DNA from: Priapulus caudatus
Taxonomy: Eukaryota; Priapulida; Priapulimorpha; Priapulimorphida; Priapulidae
Assembly (NCBI RefSeq): GCF_000485595.1
Contig: NW_014577271.1
Coordinates: 216,379 to 243,062 of the forward strand
Direction of reading: 5' to 3'
Length of the DNA stretch: 26,684 nt
Below the pieces are notes generated by a model. It was not told the origin of the DNA and did no database searches. It worked only from the letters and a program-made list of their open reading frames with translations. Positions within the stretch are counted from its first letter, which is position 1. Every line of letters starts with the position of its first letter. Made by a program: the position numbers and the translations under genes. Shown piece by piece: positions 21,301-26,684 of this stretch.

Positions 21301-24203
21301 GTGCCGTATGCAAGTGTTTAAATACTTCTGGGTGTGTCTTCTTTCTTGCTGTTGTGAGTTGCTAGTTACTGGGTGCCACTACACTCAGACTCATGATCAG
21401 TAATTCAACACTGACTCCCCCATTCCCAGAGGGGTTGTACCACAGGGAGGGAGATTTTCTGTGGGAAACTCCACGCGCATTCCACCTGCTTACAAGCATA
21501 TACAATACGAGTATTATGAGGTCACCTCAAGAACACACCATATGCCAAGCTGGGGTCTTGTGAACTGTGGGGGGTTCAACTGCAGCTAGTTATTGTTAGT
21601 AGGGTTGGGTACACGCAGAAGGGAAAGCATTATAAGCAGTGTGCTTTTAGTCATTTTTCGCTATTTGGTTTGTGCTAGGATTCCTTGTTCATTTAGTCGT
21701 TTCCTGTACGTATCATGCCTATAGAATATCTGTCATATCTGATTTCTTATTTTACATATACCAATTTGTAAAATGGAAAGGATAGCATTTCATGCACATG
21801 TCTGTTGACGCTTCTAACACATTCTTCTGTTTGTTAAATGTTACTAGGTATCAAGACCTCAATGCAGAGGTAAGCGAGCTTGCAGGCAAGAATGACATTG
21901 AGATAGAGGGTGCTGTGGCTCAGCTCAGCTCTTTCATGGCAGAAGATTCACTAACAATTGCTCATGGACAGCAAAAGCTATGCCTCATCGTCATGTCTAT
22001 GCCCATATTCGACCTATGTACCATTAGCATGCAAGCTGCGATTCTGGTACGTACAATTCTAGGGTCATGACACTGCAATGACCACAGCAACCTACCATAA
22101 TGTTCGATGACATTTAGGAAAATTAGAAACTATTGGTTCCCCTTAGCAGTTGTACACACAAGCGATAATGTGTAGTGTAGAGCGGTAGTGTGTAGCACTA
22201 ATATCAGAGGGTGAATAATGACAAATTATATTGTCATTTGTATTTTGTATATTGTCATTATTTGTATTGTTTTTCATTATCTGTATTTTGTATATTGAAT
22301 ATTTATCATTATTCATCCATGACTAATATGTTGTTATGAACATATGGATTGACCGCTTGGATGCAATAGTGGTGTGTCATATACCATGTGACCTGTCTTG
22401 ATGTAATTGTGAATGTTTGTCTTCTTGCAGTTTGTGCTTGATAAAATTCTACATGGGCCTGAAGAGCAACTACACCAATGGATGCTCCTGCGCAAATTTC
22501 CTGTAGGTGGCATCATCTAATTATTGATGATATTTGTGTCAAGATGTTAGTAACAACATGTTGAGTAACAATCGTCCTGCGACGAACGTGTGTAACAATC
22601 GTCCTGCGACGAACGCGTGTGTTACAGTCATCCTGCGACGACCGTGTGTAACAATCGTCCTGCGACGACCGTGTGTAACAATCGTCCTGCGACGACCGTG
22701 TGTAACAATCGTCCTGAAAGACGACGTTGTGGTTCACAGTATCTCGCATGAACGAGCTGTGCACAGTTCACTCTGCGCACGACCGTGTGTAACAATCGTC
22801 CTGCGCACGTGCGCTGTAACATCGTCCTGGACGACCGTGTGTAACAATCGTCCTGCGCGACGAACGTCTGTGTCACCATCATCCTGCGACAACGTGGTGT
22901 CACACTCGCTCCCTGCGAGACGGAACGTGTGTGCTCACGAGTTATCATGCCGAACAACCGCGTGTGTCTCACATCTTCCTGCGACGAACGTGTGTGTCAC
23001 AGTCATCCTGCGACGAACGTGTGTGTCACAATCGTCCTGCGACGAACGTGTGTGTCACAATCATCCTGCGACGACCGTGTCACAATCACTAACCACCACT
23101 AACAATCACTAATCATTCAGCTCTTATTTTCATTCATGTAGCTCACGTTACAAAAATAGTTTCATATTGTTAAAAATGGTTAGAAATAGTTTAGCAATAA
23201 TTTCTCTGATATATGGCATGATTTCCAAAGACAACACAATAGACAAATAGTAAAAGAGAAATATGTTTGCTATTCACACGATCACATGATGAGTGCATTA
23301 GGTCATATGTCATATTGTCTTTGGCAGGTGGTATCTACTATCTAGTCAATTGTTACAAATACAATGATTCTGACTGACAATCTTGGCAGATTCGACCCAC
23401 TCCCTTTGTATGTTTTTTTTTTTTAGAATTTTGTAGCATGGTACTCGATCCATATTTCAATCACAATATCTTGGAAAGCATTTGAAGTAAAACAAATGTG
23501 CACATATCCAACATACAAGCAATGCCATTACATGCAGCTGGCTTGCAGCATAGATGCTTGCAGGTAGCCCTGCCTACGTAAGTTACTGAAGTGCATACTG
23601 GAAAGATTCAATAACAAGAAACAATATCATACAAACTGGCTCTAACAAACTGAAAACACCAGTATGGTATTAAGTCAGGAAATATTAATGTTTTGTCTCT
23701 TTTCGGCTTCATGTTTCTGCAATGTTTAAATTGATATAGCAACTAAAATATTTTGTACGAATGTATGTTGCGTGAAATTTTGAGAGGTCTGACTGGGAGG
23801 GTCTGGGCAAGTTGTCATGACCCATATATTATGTTTTGGATATCAACAGCTATGTATAACATTCTTACATTTTTCTTCGCACATGGATAATACACTTTCA
23901 ATGCAGCCTACAGACCTCTGCTTCATCATAAAGTAGCTGTTTATATCCTAGATGTCTGGGCACTGCCCTTTCCCCTCTCTGTGCCTGTTTGAATTTGATT
24001 GCCCTTCGCATCCACCACACGGCAGTTACATACCCTCCACAGCCAACACCGAGTTACACCCACTGCATAAAGTGCAGAACCTAACAAGCCTGCTTCGATT
24101 TGAAGCTCCTTTCATAACAATCTGGTGTCAACACTTCTTAAACTCACTGGAGGCTGCAACCTCCCCAGCCTACTGGCCAGTAGTCCTGGCGCTACCCTGT
24201 TGA
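11878..24203 (+). CDS. Unrecognised 13-exon protein-coding gene (5' partial)
   Basis: Exons 11878-12004, 12956-13018, 13974-14147, 15447-15673, 16173-16358, 17666-17809, 18315-18461, 19699-19806, 20045-20155, 20712-20849, 21848-22046, 22431-22502 and 23952-24203 join into one frame of 648 residues ending at TGA. All twelve introns are GT-AG and all phases agree. The first exon starts with one base of a split codon, so upstream exons are missing. The protein has an acidic, polar middle (about residues 150-180), a lysine-rich start of exon 5 (MSKKKRQLLGKLR), a basic cluster around residues 387-400 (RRTS/RQQRSTK) that could be a nuclear localisation signal, and a helix-rich segment from about residue 400 to 565. 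I see no catalytic motif, signal peptide or clear transmembrane segment. I do not recognise the family. It converges with a PYCR-like gene. Confidence 0.8.
12005..12955. repeat. Intron with (CT)n microsatellite
   Basis: A (CT)n run fills 12231-12326 and continues as a CT-rich tract to about 12620. The long open frames over it on both strands encode only Leu-Ser or Arg-Glu repeats and are not genes. Confidence 0.85.
12956..13018 (+). CDS. Exon b of the unrecognised gene
   Basis: A good polypyrimidine tract (GTCTTTCTTTTACAG) precedes 21 codons, FSKLADTSPNCHGRGYLPDN plus R, and the donor is AGG|GTAAGA. It is phase 0 at both ends. Confidence 0.75.
13435..13770. mobile_element. Possible TIR element in intron
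   Basis: The arms 13435-13461 and 13745-13770 are inverted repeats sharing ATATCGGAAAGTCC exactly and CCACC(A)ATAAG with a small gap. They enclose about 283 bp with no open frame. I see no clear target-site duplication. It lies in the intron between exons b and c. Confidence 0.5.
13974..14147 (+). CDS. Exon c of the unrecognised gene
   Basis: Acceptor GGACAG, donor CAG|GTAACG. It has 58 codons, phase 0 at both ends. It starts glutamine-rich (DLQSQQKQSTQD), then a likely helix with GMEGIRNLLHESTKHIADV. Confidence 0.8.
14148..15446. other. Intron; short direct repeat only
   Basis: AGCCACACTGCATGC occurs twice, at about 14346 and 14370. I see nothing else that I can name in this 1.3-kb intron. 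Confidence 0.5.
15447..15673 (+). CDS. Exon d of the unrecognised gene
   Basis: Acceptor TTTAG, donor ACG|GTGGGT. It has 75 codons plus two bases (phase 0 to phase 2). It contains SLSELEIPKCTPVVLEEQ followed by a strongly acidic, glutamine-rich stretch, probably disordered. Confidence 0.8.
16173..16358 (+). CDS. Exon e of the unrecognised gene
   Basis: Acceptor TACCAG, donor AGG|GTAATT, phase 2 at both ends, 186 bp. It begins EMSKKKRQLLGKLRSIYQLL, a basic amphipathic helix candidate. The split codon with exon d reads CG|G (Arg). Confidence 0.8.
16359..17665. other. Intron; no named element
   Basis: There is a C-run at 16469-16480, then a stretch to about 16700 with CAGCCTACGGCCCTG that may be an old repeat. 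A G-run lies at 17503-17510. No gene is supported inside this 1.3-kb intron. Confidence 0.45.
17666..17809 (+). CDS. Exon f of the unrecognised gene
   Basis: The acceptor has a good tract (TGCTCTCTTTCAG), the donor is CAG|GTAACA, 144 bp, phase 2 at both ends. It is Ser/Ala/Val-rich (SASSDTVASPDVGAVSQTS), probably a disordered linker. Confidence 0.75.
18315..18461 (+). CDS. Exon g of the unrecognised gene
   Basis: Acceptor CATTTGTAG, donor CAA|GTAATC, 147 bp, phase 2 at both ends. It contains LETWEDLFNVGG and ends in a Ser/Thr/Gln-rich stretch. Confidence 0.75.
18462..19698. other. Intron with 34-bp palindrome insertion
   Basis: Apart from the palindrome at 18681-18714, I see no element or gene here. 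The open frames at 18591-18785 and 19487-19681 have no family and no splice context. Confidence 0.5.
18674..18721. repeat. 34-bp perfect palindrome with 7-bp direct repeats
   Basis: CAGGAGTCTATCAATA (18681-18696), TC, then its exact reverse complement (18699-18714). GTAAGAT flanks it on both sides (18674-18680 and 18715-18721). It looks like a tiny inverted-repeat insertion with a target-site duplication. A local inverted duplication is the alternative. Confidence 0.8.
19699..19806 (+). CDS. Exon h of the unrecognised gene
   Basis: Acceptor TTCTGGTTGCAG, 108 bp, phase 2 at both ends. The donor CAG|GTTGCA is weak from position +3 on but is the only one that keeps the frame. It encodes a highly charged stretch, EVSDDRKEIQRTPPWQSIID, ending SRRTS. 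Confidence 0.7.
20045..20155 (+). CDS. Exon i of the unrecognised gene
   Basis: Acceptor TTTCATTAG, donor CAG|GTATTT, 111 bp, phase 2 at both ends. It begins with the basic RQQRSTKTM and continues as a Lys-rich helix, MKQGFNKLKDSAG. Confidence 0.75.
20712..20849 (+). CDS. Exon j of the unrecognised gene
   Basis: The acceptor is CGTTTCCTTTACAG and the donor ATG|GTATGA, 138 bp, phase 2 at both ends. It encodes a probable long helix, CTVYRQKFLSLKLSPLYEQN, then AAMRTSAKRIY. The split codon with the next exon reads TG|G (Trp). Confidence 0.8.
20850..21847. other. Intron; nothing recognised
   Basis: I see no repeat, RNA gene or exon that I can support in this 1.0-kb intron. Confidence 0.5.
21848..22046 (+). 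CDS. Exon k of the unrecognised gene
   Basis: Acceptor GTTACTAG, donor CTG|GTACGT, 199 bp, phase 2 to phase 0. It encodes a helical stretch, EIEGAVAQLSSFMAED, then a hydrophobic part, KLCLIVMSMPIFDLCTISMQ. An internal GAG|GTAAGC at about 21871 could act as an alternative donor. Confidence 0.8.
22431..22502 (+). CDS. Exon l of the unrecognised gene
   Basis: A strong acceptor (TGTCTTCTTGCAG) precedes 24 codons, FVLDKILHGPEEQLHQWMLL plus RKFP, phase 0 at both ends. The donor is CCT|GTAGGT. If the donor is not used, the frame stops after five more codons at 22518-22520. Confidence 0.75.
22569..23085. repeat. 27-bp minisatellite in intron
   Basis: Units of CAATCGTCCTGCGACGA plus CCGTGTGTAA start at 22569, 22596, 22625, 22652, 22679 and 22706, mostly exactly 27 bp apart. 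Later copies up to about 23085 are less regular, with insertions and CAATCATCCTGCG variants of 27-29 bp. The long open frames on both strands here come from the repeat itself. It begins about 66 bp after the exon l donor. Confidence 0.9.
23086..23951. other. Intron remainder; nothing recognised
   Basis: AT-rich intron sequence with a T-run at 23414-23424. Near its end, GCAG at 23903-23906 is a possible alternative acceptor in the right phase, opening nine codons before a TAG at 23934-23936. Confidence 0.45.
23952..24203 (+). CDS. Terminal exon m of the unrecognised gene
   Basis: It directly follows TATATCCTAG, and an in-frame stop (TAG, 23949-23951) is part of that acceptor, so the frame opens exactly at the exon border. 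It has 83 codons in phase 0, rich in Pro, His and Cys (CPFPSLCLFEFDCPSHPPHG), ending WPVVLALPC. An ATG at its first codon also makes it an isolated small open frame, but the phase match favours an exon. Its stop lies 59 bp from the stop of the opposing PYCR-like gene. Confidence 0.65.
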   Translation: MSGHCPFPSLCLFEFDCPSHPPHGSYIPSTANTELHPLHKVQNLTSLLRFEAPFITIWCQHFLNSLEAATSPAYWPVVLALPC

Positions 24204-24262
24204 ATACTACACAGGTTTGCCCACCCTGCTGACGCCTGCATCAGAGCAACTAAACTTAGCAT

Positions 24263-24451
24263 CTAGACCTTGAAATCTCCAAGTTCTTTGGTGCGTAATG
24301 TTGCTACTTCAACAGCGTCTATTAGAGCAGCACGGAAACCACGTTTCTCTAGCAGGTGCATGGCATAAATAGTGCACCCAGCTGGGGAGCACACGTCATC
24401 TTTCAGTGAGTCGGGGTGTTGTCCAGACTCCAGAACAAGCTTTGCGGATCC
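24263..24451 (-). CDS. PYCR-like last exon
   Basis: On the minus strand the acceptor is CTGTTGACAG. It has 62 codons and TAG (plus strand 24263-24265). It starts [13 protein letters not shown] and ends ELGDFKV. Confidence 0.93.
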   Translation of the reverse strand, partial: GSAKLVLESGQHPDSLKDDVCSPAGCTIYAMHLLEKRGFRAALIDAVEVATLRTKELGDFKV

Positions 24452-24499
24452 CTGTCAACAGATATGGATATGAACACACAAAACTAATAACTAAACGAA

Positions 24500-24531
<32 letters not shown>

Positions 24532-25215
24532 GGTAATTTCAGATAATCACCTAACAAATGTAGTAACACCATGATTACCACGAGGACCACGTTACACCAT
24601 GATATAACAAATACAGACTATTCACGAATTTTGGACAACGCCTGTGGACAACTACATGCAAAGTGGAGAATGGACAATTATAGAAGAAACAGCTTTGCAA
24701 AACATCTAATAATTGTTCACATTTTAATGTGAATTAATGCTTTCAATACAAAGTTTATCAACAAGATCAAAGAAGTATTCTTCATATCATCGTGGCATGT
24801 ACAGGCTTGAACGCACTGCTGCTTATACAGAGCTGACTGCAAAGTCACGTAACTATTAGCTCAATACGTCATTCAACAATCTTTGATTCAGCGTGATAGT
24901 TTCACGAGTGACCAGGTCGCGTTCTTGTACCAGTCCAACTTAACAAATACTATTATATTATTATGTATTTCTACGATATCTGACTGTAGTCAATATCGTT
25001 ATTGTTGAAATACATTCGAAAACAAAGTTTATAGAGAAAACATTTGTATACCATGACAGCATAGGCAGCTAATCGAAGAGCTTGGTCTCTGGGCATTCCC
25101 ATTTTCACAGCTCCATCTGCTAATGACTGAATGGCTGTAAAGACATATGCGGGTCCGCTGCCACTTAGGCCCGTTGCTATGTCAATGAGTGACTCGGAGA
25201 TCTCCTCACAATACC
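24263..25215 (-). CDS. Pyrroline-5-carboxylate reductase, PYCR3-like (3' part)
   Basis: Two exons, 25052-25215 and 24263-24451, joined in phase 0 across a GT-AG intron, encode the C-terminal 116 residues. The family uses NAD(P)H to reduce delta-1-pyrroline-5-carboxylate to L-proline, the last step of proline synthesis. The visible part is the helical dimerisation domain with the hallmark [12 protein letters not shown], then [25 protein letters not shown] and a LRTKEL end. The N-terminal Rossmann domain must lie beyond the right edge, because the first exon begins with two bases of a split codon. The protein ends right after TKELGDFKV, as in the short human PYCR3 and not the longer-tailed PYCR1/2. 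The usual SPGGTTI loop reads SPAGCTI. No good AATAAA is visible downstream, so the 3' UTR may run into the opposing gene. Confidence 0.95.
24452..25051. repeat. PYCR intron with (AAT)n microsatellite
   Basis: An (AAT)n run lies at 24502-24531. The rest of the intron is AT-rich and shows no gene. Confidence 0.8.
25052..25215 (-). CDS. PYCR-like penultimate exon
   Basis: On the minus strand the acceptor is CATAATTTTAG and the donor ATG|GTATAC. Two leading bases complete a Gly codon, then 54 codons from [20 protein letters not shown] to LRLAAYAVM. This region matches the family core without gaps. Confidence 0.93.
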
Positions 25216-25337
25216 CTAAAATTATGGAAATATAAATTAAAGGAAATGTCTTGAAGTGCATCGCACATGGTTCAGATTTTTTTGTTAACTAAACACTTAA
25301 GTACTAATAATTTATGAGTAATTTTATATATAATATC

Positions 25338-25380
25338 AGGAGTTAATAAAGACAAACAACATTTGTCTTTATTTACTCCT
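25338..25380. repeat. 19-bp inverted repeat, one mismatch
   Basis: AGGAGTTAATAAAGACAAA (25338-25356) pairs with TTTGTCTTTATTTACTCCT (25362-25380) with one mismatch around a 5-base loop. It lies 123 bp upstream of the visible PYCR exon, presumably in its intron. Confidence 0.7.
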
Positions 25381-25750
25381 CATAATATTAATAGTTTACT
25401 CCGATTTAAACATTAACTAGTTAAAACCAATTTTAAATGCAATTTTATAAAGGCACTACAGAAAAATTTCCAGAAAAACTGGTCTGCTGTGACGTCAAGC
25501 CGATGGCATGACTGTTTGCAGTCATTTCTCCACAGTACAGCACTAAGCTACGTTACGATGATTCAGGTTATGTAAATTTGCTCATCCACATGGAGGAGTA
25601 TCGGCAAGCATATGTCCTATATTTTAATTGTTGAAAAGAACTATGGGGAAACTAAGGGTAAGGGACTTTTCCCTCTAGTCAGGATTTGTTCACTGCATAC
25701 ATTACACTGAAATTACAAATTTAGAAACGCAGGTCGGCGTTCAGCTTTGA
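25381..25750. other. No gene supported
   Basis: I compared both strands with the N-terminal PYCR Rossmann region and saw no match. No other feature is supported here. Confidence 0.45.
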
Positions 25751-26230
25751 ATATCAGTGCCAAAGATAAGGTGGTCACAAAGAATTTATACACGGGGCCT
25801 TGGAAGACGTGGATCACGATATTGTGGCCAAGGTTCCAATTACGGACACTATTGTTGTCTCAGTTTTCCCCACCAAGCATCAAGTCATCTTGCCAATAGC
25901 ACTGTATACCAGTGCAGTCTAAAAGCCAGGGACTCCAGGTAACTTATAGTACGCCATGCTGACAGTTACTTTCTTCGCACTCTTACCTGGTCGACCATAT
26001 ATATGGCCTGGAGAATATTTACACCTTAATGTTCATGAGGCACCTGACACCAAGCTCACCATTGAACCTCGCATGGACACTACTGCTGCTGACTCAACGA
26101 AAATGTTGTGGCCTCAACAAGAAGTTATCAACAGCATAAGAAAAAAGGCCCCCGTTCTCAATATATGACCAGTGAGCCCACACTGTTGAGACAGAATAAG
26201 CTCTCTTTGGTTAAGTATGCCCTGCGTTCT
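25751..26230 (+). pseudogene. Broken LTR-retrotransposon pol fragment
   Basis: The frame open at 25956-26168 contains an EPR motif (TIEPRMDTT), then WPQQEVINSIRKKAPVLNI. In a neighbouring frame immediately after its stop comes SEPTLLRQN. This order (EPR, WP, a basic IPNL-like strand, then a LLRQN-type motif) is what I associate with the segment near the protease-RT junction in LTR-type retrotransposon polyproteins of marine animals. The upstream stretch 25757-25942, open in another frame, may belong to it. There is a stop at 26166-26168 with a frame change at the same place. No protease or RT motif and no LTR is visible, so it is a remnant. The class is not certain. Confidence 0.5.
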
Positions 26231-26684
26231 CTCCGCACGTTGTGACAGACTTATTACGGATCTGAGGGCCCCCTATTCTTGCTATTAGTCAGGGGTGTTA
26301 GGGCTAAAAAAGGGCCGTTTGGTTCACATTATTCCAAAAGCACCAAATTTGGCCTAGATGTTGCCCATACCATACTTTTTCGATTTCTGGCGGGCGCCGG
26401 AATAGGCGCCCCCCGGGGCCGCCATATTGGCAAATTCCAATATGGCCACCACCCGGGTTGGGGGTCAATCTAGTTAAACATCCAAAAGAACTATAATCAT
26501 AAATAATACCACTTTTTAGGGGTTTTCAAGGTCTGGGAACCTGATTCTGATTTTACTTCAGTGATTTGAGGTCAAGGTCACCCCTCAAGGTCACCCAAAG
26601 GTCATTTTGGGGTCAAATATGGTACGTCAATTATAGGTAAAAAACCAAAAGTGCTAGAATCAGACATAATACCACTTTTTAGGG
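26231..26684. repeat. Repeat region with ~163-bp period at window end
   Basis: ATAATACCACTTTTTAGGG occurs at 26503-26521 and again at 26666-26684, each preceded by CCAAAAG and an AATCA word. This suggests a tandem repeat with a 163-bp period, cut off by the window end. It contains clustered AGGTCA words at 26569-26615. A hairpin GCCATATTGG/CCAATATGGC lies just upstream at 26421-26446. The open frame at 26279-26473 crosses this repeat and is not convincing. Confidence 0.6.

Noticed and set aside
22534-23112. 192-codon open frame and its antisense partners
   Set aside because: The frame follows a 27-bp minisatellite, whose length is a multiple of three and so keeps frames open. The translation is a repeat with no start context.
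11878-24203. Assignment of the 13-exon gene to MTBP (MDM2-binding protein)
   Set aside because: The segment GLVHLDAKDLLADC resembles an LDAKELL stretch that I recall in MTBP, and exon j has a faint likeness to its C-terminal domain. The rest does not align and the protein continues about 170 residues too far. Not enough to name it.
25690-25942. Upstream PYCR exon on the minus strand
   Set aside because: No minus-strand frame resembles the Rossmann domain; the segment fits better as part of the plus-strand retroelement remnant.
26279-26473. 64-codon open frame near the right end
   Set aside because: It crosses GC-rich inverted repeats and the terminal repeat family and has no recognisable content.

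Overview
This window looks like nuclear DNA of an intron-rich animal, most likely a marine invertebrate. The evidence is two spliced genes with GT-AG introns, several microsatellites and minisatellites, short inverted-repeat elements, and an AT-rich background. One gene is clearly a pyrroline-5-carboxylate reductase. I cannot name the species or phylum.

Layout, left to right. Bases 1-3100 are repetitive: a CA/CG-rich tract, then a roughly 1.2 kb tract of alternating purine-pyrimidine GCGTGTAC-type repeats, then a degenerate array of palindromes of the TGATTTCGTTACGAAATCA type. Bases 3100-8270 hold no convincing gene. They carry several structured short repeats: a 249-bp near-palindromic TIR element at 5384-5632, an 18-bp perfect hairpin at 5656-5697, and a 27-bp hairpin in a CpG-rich patch at 6389-6453. 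Bases 8270-10970 are a dispersed repeat family whose copies each carry an NRF1-like palindrome TGCGCATGCGC. Embedded in them is a clean ten-copy palindrome array in 30-bp register (9546-9865), followed by two ~543-bp tandem copies of the family.

Bases 11878-24203 hold the main gene. It has thirteen plus-strand exons that join in one open frame of 648 residues, and every splice site and phase is consistent. Its 5' exons are not visible. I do not recognise the protein. It has a low-complexity acidic middle part, basic stretches suggesting a nuclear protein, and a helical C-terminal third. Its introns contain a TIR element, a 34-bp palindrome flanked by 7-bp direct repeats, and a 27-bp minisatellite.

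Bases 24263-25215 hold, on the minus strand, the last two exons of a PYCR3-like pyrroline-5-carboxylate reductase. The two genes converge, with stop codons only 59 bp apart. The right end (25750-26684) holds a broken LTR-retrotransposon pol remnant and the start of a ~163-bp tandem repeat carrying clustered AGGTCA half-sites. Nothing in the sequence links the two genes functionally; their relationship is positional. I found no clear evidence of a new multi-gene system. The best leads are the unrecognised gene, the 30-bp-phased palindrome satellite, and the NRF1-motif repeat family.
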